NCBI RefSeq assembly: GCF_023920225.1
Contig: NZ_CP092587.1
Span: 2,728,001 to 2,792,000 of the forward strand
Direction: 5' to 3'
Origin: Vibrio gazogenes
GTDB taxonomy: Bacteria; Pseudomonadota; Gammaproteobacteria; Enterobacterales; Vibrionaceae
DNA length: 64,000 nucleotides
Translations under genes and position numbers: made by a program
Part shown: piece after piece, positions 50,421 through 59,647 of the stretch
Numbering within the stretch: position 1 is the first letter of the stretch
Layout of the letters: each line of letters opens with the position of its first letter
Notes under the pieces: generated by a model
Databases searched by the model: none
What the model saw: only the letters and a program-made list of their open reading frames with translations
Told to the model about the DNA's origin: nothing

Positions 50421-50439
50421 TGTGATTACTCCTCAGAAT

Positions 50440-51351
50440 TTAACCTTTAATACCGCTGCTGGTGACGCCTTCGACAAAATATTTCTGTGACATAAAGAAC
50501 ACCAGAATTGAAGGAATGATAGCGATTGAAGCCATGGCCAGAATTTCGTTCCACCTTGCACCTTCCGTCACATCAATGGACATTTTCAGCGCTAGGGCAA
50601 TGGGGTACTTTTCAACGCTGGAAATGTAGATAAGCGGGCCAAGGAAGTCGTTCACCGACCACATAAACTGGAACAGTGCCACGGAGATAATGGCAGGACG
50701 AATGACCGGCACAACGACATGCCAGAGCACCTGAAAAGAATTACATCCATCAATCATGGCGGCCTCTTCCATATCAGTCGGAACCCCGCGCAAAAACTGG
50801 ATCAGCATGAAGACAAAAAATCCCTGTGTTGCAAATGCAAAAGGCAAATAAAGCGGCAAATAGGTGTCGAGCAATCCCATCTCACGAAACATCAAATACT
50901 GTGGGATCAACAGAACCGATTGCGGCAACAAGATCGTCGCGATGAGCGTGGCAAACCAAAACTTTTTCCATGGAATGTCAAACCGGGCAAACCCATACGC
51001 GACAATGGTTGACGACACAACCGTCACGAAGACTTTCGGTAACACGTAAGCAAAAGTGTTGAAAATATAGTGACCAAATGTGTACTCCGTTCCGGTCTTC
51101 CACCCATTGATGAACCCATCGAGACGCCATTCACTTGGAATCAGATTCATCGACGAGAAGATTTCATGGTTCGGTTTCATGGCGGCAGAAAACATCCATA
51201 GCAACGGATAGAGCATCATGAAACCGACAGTGATCAGAATCGTATAACGAATTGCTGCATTGATTTTTTCACGGCGAATGGTGCGATCATTCTCCACATA
51301 GCTATGATTACTTTTTTCCTGTTCGGCAGAGACACCAACAACTGAAGCCAT
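50440..51351 (-). CDS. togN: ABC transporter permease TogN
   Basis: 303 residues, MalG-type permease with six expected membrane segments and the EAA loop EEAAMIDGCNSFQVLWHVVVP at about 200-220. Partner of TogM. Ribosome binding site overlaps the togM end. Confidence 0.88.
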   Translation of the reverse strand: MASVVGVSAEQEKSNHSYVENDRTIRREKINAAIRYTILITVGFMMLYPLLWMFSAAMKPNHEIFSSMNLIPSEWRLDGFINGWKTGTEYTFGHYIFNTFAYVLPKVFVTVVSSTIVAYGFARFDIPWKKFWFATLIATILLPQSVLLIPQYLMFREMGLLDTYLPLYLPFAFATQGFFVFMLIQFLRGVPTDMEEAAMIDGCNSFQVLWHVVVPVIRPAIISVALFQFMWSVNDFLGPLIYISSVEKYPIALALKMSIDVTEGARWNEILAMASIAIIPSILVFFMSQKYFVEGVTSSGIKG

Positions 51352-51353
51352 AA

Positions 51354-52238
51354 TTATTTACCTCCCTTGTCACCTGAATAGAACACCCAGTACTTCGAAG
51401 AACGGAATGTGATTGATGTAAATATTGCGACGACAATAAACAGCGCCCATGCCAGTGCACTTCCGTACCCCATATCAAAAAACTTAAATGCTGTTTCGTA
51501 GATGTAGAGAGAGATCAGATAGGTTGACTTCATCGGCCCGCCACCAGTAATCACATAAGGTGCGGTAAACTCTTGGAAAGCCTGTGTGGTTTGCATAATA
51601 AAGTTGAAAAAAATGACTGGCGTAATAAGAGGCACCGTGACCTTGATAAACATCTGCCATTTGCTGGCACCATCAATTAATGCCGCTTCATACTGAGATT
51701 GAGGGACATTCTGCAAAGCCGCCAAAAAAATCACCATGGCCGACCCAAACTGCCAGGCGCGCAACAGCGTGATCGAAAATAGCGCAAAAGATGGTTCACC
51801 AAGCCAGTTCACTGCATCGACACCAACGAGGGCTAACATGCCGTTTAATACCCCGTCGATGGCAAACAATGCCCGCCATAAAACTGCAATGGCAATACTA
51901 CTCCCAAGGATTGAAGGGATATAATATGCCGTTCTGAAAAAGCGAATCCCTCGTAACTTAAAGTTCAAGATAAATGCAATGAATAAGGCAAATGCCAACT
52001 TCACTGGAATAGTCAGGAACACATATAAAAATGTGACACTCATTGATTTCCAGAACAGGTCATCTTCCGTCAACATATACCGATAGTTTTCAATACCGAC
52101 GTATTCTGGTGACGTCATCAGATCGTAATCGGTAAAACTCATCAGAAATGACGATACAAAGGGAAATGCAGTAAAAACCAATAGCCCGATAATATAAGGC
52201 GACAAGTAAGCAAGTCCCAGCTTACGACTTTCATACAT
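51354..52238 (-). CDS. togM: ABC transporter permease TogM
   Basis: 294 residues, MalF-type permease, six expected membrane segments (first at about 10-32) and the EAA loop YEAALIDGASKWQMFIKVTVP. First gene of togMNAB-pelW, divergent from kdgM across a 600-bp AT-rich region that contains a KdgR-like operator. Confidence 0.88.
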   Translation of the reverse strand: MYESRKLGLAYLSPYIIGLLVFTAFPFVSSFLMSFTDYDLMTSPEYVGIENYRYMLTEDDLFWKSMSVTFLYVFLTIPVKLAFALFIAFILNFKLRGIRFFRTAYYIPSILGSSIAIAVLWRALFAIDGVLNGMLALVGVDAVNWLGEPSFALFSITLLRAWQFGSAMVIFLAALQNVPQSQYEAALIDGASKWQMFIKVTVPLITPVIFFNFIMQTTQAFQEFTAPYVITGGGPMKSTYLISLYIYETAFKFFDMGYGSALAWALFIVVAIFTSITFRSSKYWVFYSGDKGGK

Positions 52239-52843
52239 ATTGCTTTCGTCCTCTGAAAAAAAACAGCAGTGGCCGAATGGTCAATTCCGGTAAACATCTC
52301 ATTCGGATTCATTATTTCTATTAAACTGAATCCCACCTGAACAACCAGTATCCAACCTCATATTTGTGATCTCGAATACCATTTTAAGCCATTAAAAACA
52401 AAAAATGTGAAATACAGTTTCATTTTTATATTTAAAATAACCATGTAGATTCGTGATTTAAAAAATAGCACTTATATGCTGACTATTGGATATTAAAAAA
52501 GTTAATATGAACGCAAAAATACGAAAAAACGATGATAAAAACTAAATAAAACTTCAGTCCGGTCCTAATACCACACATCGAACAATAGGTAAAAGACGAA
52601 CAAAAAATAAATATTATCAATTAGATAAATCCATAAACATTAAAAATCATGTCATTCTGCCTTTTCATGAACACAAAATCACCGAAAAAAATCCTACAAA
52701 TATTAAAGAGATCACGTTTATTGACATATTTATATTAAAACACCGCTTTACAGATCACGTTATTCATACCAACCAGTTCAAAGATATTAGGATTGTATAT
52801 AAATTAAACCTTTATATTACAAATAACAAAACGGTGTTTTAAT
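52239..52843. promoter_or_regulatory. AT-rich divergent control region between togM and kdgM
   Basis: About 600 bp without a supportable gene, clearly richer in A/T than its flanks. It holds the start regions for togMNAB-pelW (minus) and kdgM (plus) and one KdgR-like operator at 52406. TTGACA at 52719 and TATATT-like hexamers occur, but I cannot assign a spaced promoter. Confidence 0.5.
52406..52424. promoter_or_regulatory. KdgR operator in the togM/kdgM region
   Basis: TGTGAAATACAGTTTCATT agrees at 16 of 19 positions with the recalled KdgR consensus. About 170 bp before togM and 420 bp before kdgM. Confidence 0.55.
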
Positions 52844-53557
52844 ATGAACAACAAGCTAATCATCTCTGCTCTACTCCTTGGTTTAACCGCAAGCGCAGCA
52901 CATGCGACTTCACTGAATGTCCGACATGAATTCATTCCTGAAGCCGGTGAAAAAGCAGCACGCCATCGCGATCGATTAATAATTTCACATCGGTTCGATA
53001 ATGGCATTGGCATTAGCGAAGAAGTGAAATGGGGCTACGAAAAAGACAGCGTCAATTTCGGTGAGATGAAGAGTGTCGGTCACGAAACGAAAATCGGTTA
53101 TAACTACACCATCAATGAGGATTTTAAACTTCAACCTGCCTATGCGCTCGACTCATCTTCCAGTGCCATCGTGCATAAGTTTGATCTGAAAGGCGTCTAT
53201 AAAATCAGTGACAACTGGAACGCCTCCCTTCGCTATCGCTACGGGATGAAAGTACCGTCCAACGACTCACCGAATTCACATTACAGTCAGGTCAACTTCG
53301 TAACCGCATATAAAATGGCACAATACAAAGTGGGCGTTGACTTCGAAGGCAAGTTCGAACAATCCGCATCCAGCGGCTACGACGGAGATAACAATTACCT
53401 GAATCTGGTTAATCTGTTCGCTGAATATCAGGGGTGGGACAACGGCTGGTGTCCGTTTGTTGAATTTGGGCTGACATCTCAAAATACGCACCAAAGCACG
53501 GCAGGCAAAGACCAATACGTCCCACGCTACCGGGTCGGTTTGAAATACAACTTCTAA
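52844..53557 (+). CDS. kdgM: Oligogalacturonate-specific porin KdgM
   Basis: 237 residues: signal peptide (about 1-21, ASAAHA), then alternating short amphipathic strands of a small monomeric beta-barrel, ending in aromatic Phe (VGLKYNF), the outer-membrane insertion signal. KdgM-family channels pass acidic oligosaccharides. The family match plus position beside tog and pectate lyase genes supports the call. Confidence 0.92.
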   Translation: MNNKLIISALLLGLTASAAHATSLNVRHEFIPEAGEKAARHRDRLIISHRFDNGIGISEEVKWGYEKDSVNFGEMKSVGHETKIGYNYTINEDFKLQPAYALDSSSSAIVHKFDLKGVYKISDNWNASLRYRYGMKVPSNDSPNSHYSQVNFVTAYKMAQYKVGVDFEGKFEQSASSGYDGDNNYLNLVNLFAEYQGWDNGWCPFVEFGLTSQNTHQSTAGKDQYVPRYRVGLKYNF

Positions 53558-53584
53558 ATATCCGATTTTGAACATTGGTCATTC

Positions 53585-53666
53585 AGGCAGATATCGAATC
53601 AGCACTGCACTCGGGATGCGACCACCCAGCAACAAGGACTGCGCCGCATTATATCGATATCTGCCT
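53585..53666 (+). repeat. Inverted repeat in the kdgM-pelX spacer
   Basis: AGGCAGATATCGA (53585-53597) is perfectly complementary to TCGATATCTGCCT (53654-53666) with a 56-nt intervening segment. It starts 28 bp after the kdgM stop and has no T-run. It may cap the kdgM mRNA or modulate read-through to the lyase gene. Confidence 0.6.
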
Positions 53667-53804
53667 CCCCAAAGTGGCGCTTCGGAAACGCATCCGCAGC
53701 AAAACAATAGCACCACCACTCATGCATCAGGCTGCCACATGGAGACATGTGAAGATGTCACACGGCTTCGGATTCAGCCTTTTCTTTTCAATACGAGGTT
53801 CACC

Positions 53805-56036
53805 ATGATGAAACTGTACAGAACGACATTACTTATGACGTCGATTTTGTCTTTATCTGCCTGCTCACAATATAGCGCCCTCCCCGCGCCTCAGGATTTA
53901 ACTTGGCAGGCGATTACCTTCGGTCAGTCAACCGATCTGAATTTTGCATCAACGATTTTACCGGAAAAAGTCGGGCTCAATGCTGTTACTTTCAATGGCC
54001 AATCTGTACAACCAGGCCCACTGCTCAACACATTTACCATTGAAAGTCGTGGTGGCAAACTGGCGAATTCACATGAAGGCATGACGTACTACTACACCAA
54101 ACTCCCGGCCAACGCGAACTTCACCTTATCAGCAACGGTCATACTCAACCAACTTGGCCCGGAAACAGGCTCAACCCCGAACCGTCAGGAAGGGGCTGGC
54201 ATCATGGTCCGTGATATTCTGGGCTCTCCGCGTTTAGATCCTCAGCCTCCCGGCGCAGAAGAATTCCCCTCGGCATCGAATATGGTGATGCATACACTAC
54301 GCGCCAATAAAAAGAAAAACAACGGGCGGATCAATGTCAATGCCACCTACCGGGAAGGGGTTTACCAACCATGGGGAACCAAAGGAAACCACATCGTCCG
54401 GAATGAATTTGTCAAAGGGGTTCCCTATGGGAACACCATCGCCTACCGGATGTCACTCAGCCGGACGAATGCTGGCTATACTGCGACCTATCATTATGGT
54501 GATATCAGTGAAAGCCATCACATCAAAGGCGCGAATACCAATATCATCGCCATGCAGGATCCAAAGCATCAATACGTTGGTTTTTTTGCTTCACGTAATG
54601 CCAAAGTCACCATCAGCAATGCTCATCTGACGGTTCAGTCGGGGACGCTGACCAATGCACCGGCCTATCACCCTCAATCGGCACCGCCGGTACTGCAACC
54701 GGCATCTCCCAAGCAGTCAGCCACAACGGATTATCTGTTTCAGTCACGCGCCAGTGACACCGGTGAATTTACCCTCTACCAAGACGGTAAGTTACTGGTT
54801 AAAAATCAAAAAGTTACCGCAGGTCAACTGTTCAGTGTGAACACCGACCTAGCAACACCAAAAACACGATTTTCGCTCCATTTCACCCCTGGATCCGGCT
54901 CAAACCATGCCCCTCAACAGTATCAACAAACCGTGACTAAAGTGGCACTCAAAGATCCAATGCATCTTCTCGTCAATCCCAATGGCGATCATGGCCGGCT
55001 CACCCTCACTGATGCGATTCGATTGCTCCCTCCGGGTGGCACGATCACACTTGAAGATGGCGAATATGGGGCACTGAGCATTCCACTGACTGCAAGTGGA
55101 CAAGCGAATCAGATCAAAACGCTGAAAGCCGGTGGGGATCATGTTCGTTTTACGGGGGACATTACCCATCATGCAAACTACTGGCATATCTCTCACCTTG
55201 AAGTTGCTGGTGCACGTTATCTTGTCTATGGCAGTTACAATACATTTGATCGCATTATCACTCATGATGCATCAGATACCGGTTTTCAAATTACCTCACC
55301 GGCAAAATCTCCCCGTGCATTTTGGGCAAGTCATAACCTTGTACAAGACAGTCAAAGCTATAACAACATGGATCCGTCCCAGATCAATGCCGACGGTTTC
55401 GCAGCCAAAATGCGTATCGGTAACGGCAACACCTTCATTCGTTGTATTTCTCACCACAACATCGATGATGGCTGGGATCTGTTCAATAAAGTAGAAGACG
55501 GACCCAATGGGGTTGTCACCATCATCGATTCGATCGCTTATAAAAATGGTCAGACGCTACAAGTGAAAGCCAGAGGCGGCAGCCGAGGAAACGGATTTAA
55601 ACTTGGCGGAGAGGGATTACCCGTCGCACATATCATCAAAAATAACCTTGCTTATCAAAACAATATGGACGGTTTTACCGACAATTTTAATCCGGGCCGT
55701 TTAACTCTTGAAAACAATGTCGCCATTGATAATAAGCGCTTCAATTTCCTGATCAGAAAGAGCCCTTATACCGAGACTCAGAAACAAGGAACCTTCGTTG
55801 GCAATCGTTCTTATCGCTTCTATTCTGCCAGCCCATATGATGATGTCATTCATGCGGATACCCGTCGGAACAATACGCTGATTGTCGATGGTCAACCGAC
55901 CGATGATAACGGAGAGCACCCTGCGCATGCGCTGCTATCGAAATTGAAACAAGCTGCCAAAATTTCCTCTCAAGAACCAATCCCCGGTCAAATGGCCGTT
56001 CACAACATCCAGACATGGCTGCATCAGCACCCCTGA
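53805..56036 (+). CDS. pelX: Exopolygalacturonate lyase, polysaccharide lyase family 9, with lipoprotein signal (PelX-like)
   Basis: About 743 residues. Signal peptide with lipobox LSAC (Cys at about 19-20) followed by Ser, which predicts an outer-membrane lipoprotein. The N-terminal half (about 30-360) is a sandwich-type ancillary region; the C-terminal half (about 385-740) is the parallel beta-helix of PL9 with NADGFAAKMRIGNGN and HHNIDDGWDLFNK (about 525-560), holding the Ca2+-binding Asp residues and catalytic Lys, then GNGFKLGGEG. Dickeya PelX is a PL9 exo-lyase giving unsaturated digalacturonate. I start at ATG 53805 with CGAGG upstream; the frame is open further back without a start site. 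Confidence 0.88.
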   Translation: MMKLYRTTLLMTSILSLSACSQYSALPAPQDLTWQAITFGQSTDLNFASTILPEKVGLNAVTFNGQSVQPGPLLNTFTIESRGGKLANSHEGMTYYYTKLPANANFTLSATVILNQLGPETGSTPNRQEGAGIMVRDILGSPRLDPQPPGAEEFPSASNMVMHTLRANKKKNNGRINVNATYREGVYQPWGTKGNHIVRNEFVKGVPYGNTIAYRMSLSRTNAGYTATYHYGDISESHHIKGANTNIIAMQDPKHQYVGFFASRNAKVTISNAHLTVQSGTLTNAPAYHPQSAPPVLQPASPKQSATTDYLFQSRASDTGEFTLYQDGKLLVKNQKVTAGQLFSVNTDLATPKTRFSLHFTPGSGSNHAPQQYQQTVTKVALKDPMHLLVNPNGDHGRLTLTDAIRLLPPGGTITLEDGEYGALSIPLTASGQANQIKTLKAGGDHVRFTGDITHHANYWHISHLEVAGARYLVYGSYNTFDRIITHDASDTGFQITSPAKSPRAFWASHNLVQDSQSYNNMDPSQINADGFAAKMRIGNGNTFIRCISHHNIDDGWDLFNKVEDGPNGVVTIIDSIAYKNGQTLQVKARGGSRGNGFKLGGEGLPVAHIIKNNLAYQNNMDGFTDNFNPGRLTLENNVAIDNKRFNFLIRKSPYTETQKQGTFVGNRSYRFYSASPYDDVIHADTRRNNTLIVDGQPTDDNGEHPAHALLSKLKQAAKISSQEPIPGQMAVHNIQTWLHQHP

Positions 56037-56057
56037 TCAACCTCTTGCCTAGTTTGA

Positions 56058-56100
56058 TGCGATTTGTCGGGTTTCACCCAGAAACCTGACATTCATCGCA
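56058..56100 (+). other. Long hairpin after pelX
   Basis: TGCGAT/ATCGCA outer stem and GTCGGGTTT/AAACCTGAC inner stem (one G-T pair) make a strong hairpin starting 21 bp after the pelX stop. There is no T-run; a Rho-related end or mRNA stabiliser is possible. The rest of the 56037-56398 gap shows no gene. Confidence 0.55.
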
Positions 56101-56310
56101 AATGAGTCAACATAACCATATGATTTATATAGACTATACATCTATTTCCACTAAGGTGTTCTACACTCATTGAGTCATGGCTCATGAGCAACCGCTTCAT
56201 TCCTCCGGTGATAGCACACATCTTCGGTTATGCCATTCTGCTGAGTGAATCCCCGTCAGCCCCCCTCTCTTAATCACGACACACATCACACTTAATTATA
56301 AAAAAACAAA

Positions 56311-56329
56311 ATTGAACCATCGTTTTGAT
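56311..56329. promoter_or_regulatory. Weak KdgR-like site before the sodium symporter gene
   Basis: ATTGAACCATCGTTTTGAT agrees at 15 of 19 positions with the recalled KdgR consensus; located about 70 bp before the start codon. Confidence 0.35.
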
Positions 56330-56398
56330 ATTAATCACACACCTTTTTATTTTTTTGTTTAAGAATAGACATATCAAATATTCATAAAGGGATAAGTA

Positions 56399-58168
56399 AT
56401 GCAATATGATTATCTTGTGATTGCAGGTTACTTCATACTGATGATCGCGATCAGTCTACTGTTTAAAAAGATGGCGAGCGCCAGTACCAGTGACTACTTC
56501 AGAGGTGGCGGTAAAATGCTATGGTGGATGGTGGGTGCAACTGCATTCATGACTCAGTTTTCTGCCTGGACGTTTACCGGTGCTGCCGGAAAAGCATTTA
56601 ACGATGGGTTCGCGGTTCTGGCCGTTTTCATCGGTAATATGGTGGCTTATGTTTTTGCACACTTCTATTTTGCCCGCCGTTTCCGCCAAATGCGTGTTGA
56701 TACACCAACCGAAGGCATCAAACGCCGCTTCGGTAATGGAAACGAGCAATTTTTTACGTGGGTAATTATTCCACTGAGTGTCATCAATGCCGGGGTATGG
56801 TTGAATGGGCTTGGTGTTTTCGCCTCAGCGGTCTTTAACGCTGATATCATTACCACCATTTATGTCACTGGCGCTGCGGTTTTAATTATTTCGCTGCTCA
56901 GTGGGGCTTGGGGCGTGGTTGCATCAGACTTTATCCAAACCCTCATCGTGGCCGTTATTTCTGTGGCCTGTGCTGTCGTCGCGCTTTACTTTGTCGGTGG
57001 CCCGGGTGAAATTATTCGTGAATTCCCCGGTGGGTTTGTTTCTGGCCCGGATATGAATTACCCACTGTTGTTGGTTTGTACATTTATCTTCTTTGTCGTC
57101 AAACAGTTACAAAGTATCAACAACATGCAGGAGTCGTATCGTTTCCTCAATGCCAAAGATTCACGTAATGCGAGTAAAGCAGCATTAATGGCGTTAATCA
57201 TGATGATGGTCGGTGCCGTGATTTGGTTTATTCCGCCTTGGGCATCCGCCATTCTTTATCCCGATGCGGCAAAAGCCTATCCAGAGCTCGGTGCGAAAGC
57301 CAGAGATGCGGTGTATTTAGTTTTTGCCAGAGAAACCATGCCGGTAGGCACCGTCGGGCTACTGATGGCAGGTCTGTTTGCCGCCACCATGTCATCGATG
57401 GATTCAGCATTGAACCGAAATTCAGGGATCTTTGTCCGTAGTTTCTACGCCAACATTGTCCGTCATGGTAAAGCGAATGACAAAGAACTGCTGCGCGCCG
57501 GTCAACTGGCTTGTCTGGTGAATGGTATTCTGGTCATTTTGATGGCTCAGTTCTTTAACTCACTGAAAAGCTTAAGTCTGTTTGATTTGATGATGCAGGT
57601 TGCAACGTTACTGCAATCTCCGATACTGGTGCCATTATTCCTTGGTATCTTAATCCGCAAAACACCGAAATGGGCACCTTGGGCAACGGTTGTGGTCGGT
57701 ATGTTTGTGTCTTTACTAGTTGTGAAGGTATTCACCCCACAATTTGTCGCCGGCTGGTTTGGTATTGAGACACTGACCGGAAGAGAAACCAGTGAAATGC
57801 GGACAATGATTACTATCGCTGCGCACTTATTCTTGACTGCTGGGTTCTTCTGCCTGACAACGCTATTTTACCGAGAGGCCAACGACACCAATAAAGTCGA
57901 AACGGACAAGTTCTTTGCTGATGTCGAAAGAGAATGTGTCGTGACTGATAAAGATCAGGATCAATTTGACCGGATGCAACGAGCCAAACTCGGCACTTTG
58001 GTCACCTATATGGCTTGTGGTCTGACACTGATGGTTCTCATCCCGAATCCATTGTGGGGACGACTGATGTTTCTTGCCTGTGCCGGAGTCATCTTTATCG
58101 TCGGATTTGCTTTGAAAAAAAGTGCCCGAGTGGAACGACTTCAAGGAAAAGCGATTCCCGCTCGTTAA
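56399..58168 (+). CDS. Sodium:solute symporter (SSS family), probable uronate/oligogalacturonide uptake
   Basis: 589 residues with about 13-14 membrane segments of the SSS/SGLT fold (ATAFMTQFSAWTFTGAAGKAF; GLFAATMSSMDSALNRNSGI with the conserved Na2-site serine region) and a cytoplasmic insert near 490-525. AAAGGGAT precedes the ATG. It lies between the PL9 lyase and ogl genes, so the substrate is probably galacturonate or unsaturated di-uronides. The substrate is inferred only from context. Confidence 0.82.
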   Translation: MQYDYLVIAGYFILMIAISLLFKKMASASTSDYFRGGGKMLWWMVGATAFMTQFSAWTFTGAAGKAFNDGFAVLAVFIGNMVAYVFAHFYFARRFRQMRVDTPTEGIKRRFGNGNEQFFTWVIIPLSVINAGVWLNGLGVFASAVFNADIITTIYVTGAAVLIISLLSGAWGVVASDFIQTLIVAVISVACAVVALYFVGGPGEIIREFPGGFVSGPDMNYPLLLVCTFIFFVVKQLQSINNMQESYRFLNAKDSRNASKAALMALIMMMVGAVIWFIPPWASAILYPDAAKAYPELGAKARDAVYLVFARETMPVGTVGLLMAGLFAATMSSMDSALNRNSGIFVRSFYANIVRHGKANDKELLRAGQLACLVNGILVILMAQFFNSLKSLSLFDLMMQVATLLQSPILVPLFLGILIRKTPKWAPWATVVVGMFVSLLVVKVFTPQFVAGWFGIETLTGRETSEMRTMITIAAHLFLTAGFFCLTTLFYREANDTNKVETDKFFADVERECVVTDKDQDQFDRMQRAKLGTLVTYMACGLTLMVLIPNPLWGRLMFLACAGVIFIVGFALKKSARVERLQGKAIPAR

Positions 58169-58222
58169 TCACATCATGAGGACTGCCGGCATCGGCAGTC
58201 CGACTATAACAGGAGAACATTC

Positions 58223-59386
58223 ATGGCCAAAGGTGATGTAATCAACCTTGATTTTGAAAGCTTCATCGATTCAGATACGCAAGTCAAGGTGACACGACTG
58301 ACCCCCAAGAATGTGATATGCCATCGCAACTATTTTTATCAGAAATGCTTTACCCAAGACGGGCAGAAATTGTTATTTGCCGGAGATTTCAACACCACTC
58401 GGAATTACTATTTGCTCGATCTCACCACCCAACAAGCAACACAACTGACAGAAGGCAGCGGCGATAACACCTTCGGCGGATTTATTTCATCCGATGAGCA
58501 GAGCTTCTTCTATGTCAAAAATGAACGCAACTTAATGAAAGTTGATTTCGAGACCCTCGAAGAAACGCTGATTTACGCTGTAGATGAGGCATGGAAAGGT
58601 TACGGTACATGGGTGGCAAATTCAGACTGTACCAAACTGGTGGGCATCGAAATTCATAAAAATAGCTGGCAACCGCTCACCTCATGGGAGAAATTTGCTG
58701 AGTTTTATCATACCAATCCGACCTGCCGCCTGATTCAAGTCGATATTGCGACAGGTGATGTCAACGTCATTCACCAAGAAGATGCCTGGCTGGGTCATCC
58801 GATCTATCGCCCGTTTGATGATCAAACCATCGGGTTCTGCCATGAAGGGCCTCATGATCTTGTCGATGCCAGAATGTGGCTGGTGGACGGGGACGGCAAT
58901 CATGTCCGCAAAGTCAAATCTCATGCGCCGGGAGAATCCTGTACTCATGAGTTCTGGATCCCGGACGGCAGCGCGATGGCGTACGTGTCGTACCTAAAAG
59001 GGCAAACCGAACGGGTCATTTGTCGTGTCGATCCCCAAACGTTAGTCAATGAGGTTGTGATGGAAATGCCGCCGTGTTCTCACTTGATGAGTAACTTTGA
59101 TGGCTCACTGATGGTCGGTGACGGATGTGATACACCACCAGATGTGAACGATACCGATAGCTACAACATCGAGAATGATCCTTTTCTCTATGTTCTCAAT
59201 ACACGCAAGAAAACGTTCGCCCGATTAGCAAAACACAGTACTTCTTGGCAAGTGCTCGATGGTGATCGCCAAATCACTCATCCCCACCCGTCATTTACAC
59301 CCAATGATCATGGGGTGTTGTTTACCAGTGACTTTGAAGGTGTGCCGGCAGTCTATATTGCTGATCTACCCAGCGAACTAAAATAA
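58223..59386 (+). CDS. ogl: Oligogalacturonide lyase Ogl, polysaccharide lyase family 22
   Basis: 387 residues, seven-bladed beta-propeller PL22 enzyme, no signal peptide, cytoplasmic. Conserved parts are VTRLTPKNVICHRNYFYQKCF, GYGTWVANSDCTKLVGIEI and HPHPSFTPNDHGVLFTSDFEG, which contain metal-ligand histidines. It degrades unsaturated digalacturonate to 4-deoxy-5-keto-uronate (DK-I) and galacturonate. Strong CAGGAG before the ATG; 54 bp after the symporter, likely one operon. Confidence 0.93.
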   Translation: MAKGDVINLDFESFIDSDTQVKVTRLTPKNVICHRNYFYQKCFTQDGQKLLFAGDFNTTRNYYLLDLTTQQATQLTEGSGDNTFGGFISSDEQSFFYVKNERNLMKVDFETLEETLIYAVDEAWKGYGTWVANSDCTKLVGIEIHKNSWQPLTSWEKFAEFYHTNPTCRLIQVDIATGDVNVIHQEDAWLGHPIYRPFDDQTIGFCHEGPHDLVDARMWLVDGDGNHVRKVKSHAPGESCTHEFWIPDGSAMAYVSYLKGQTERVICRVDPQTLVNEVVMEMPPCSHLMSNFDGSLMVGDGCDTPPDVNDTDSYNIENDPFLYVLNTRKKTFARLAKHSTSWQVLDGDRQITHPHPSFTPNDHGVLFTSDFEGVPAVYIADLPSELK

Positions 59387-59647
59387 CATTCACTGTTTCA
59401 TAGCGAGGTGTCATACCTCTCTTGCCCAATACAATCAGAGCGCTCAAATGTTTCACTTCCCCCAATTCGAAGCGTTTGTTGCGCTCTTCATTGCAGGTTT
59501 GCTATTCTTTTCCCCCACTGCTCAACACTCGCATATGATTATTTCGGGTGCAAAGCACTCATCATTCGGGCCACCAGCACATTCAACAGAATCAAGTCTT
59601 GCGGTGAGCCGTTTTATCACGACCTAATTGGCATTGAAATATAAAAA

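Noticed and set aside
52239..52843. Small genes or an sRNA in the AT-rich togM-kdgM gap
   Set aside because: No open frame with a start signal and no GC-rich hairpin with a T-run; low-complexity AT sequence gives only chance matches to promoter hexamers.
53568..53804. In-frame N-terminal extension of the PL9 lyase
   Set aside because: The extension is low in family-like features, covers the inverted repeat, and would hide the signal peptide; the ATG at 53805 has a ribosome binding site followed by a classic lipoprotein signal.
59448..59627. 59-codon open frame (MFHFPQFEAF...) between ogl and mutS with a hydrophobic stretch
   Set aside because: No Shine-Dalgarno sequence, no known family, and its size is easily reached by chance; kept only as a remote possibility.
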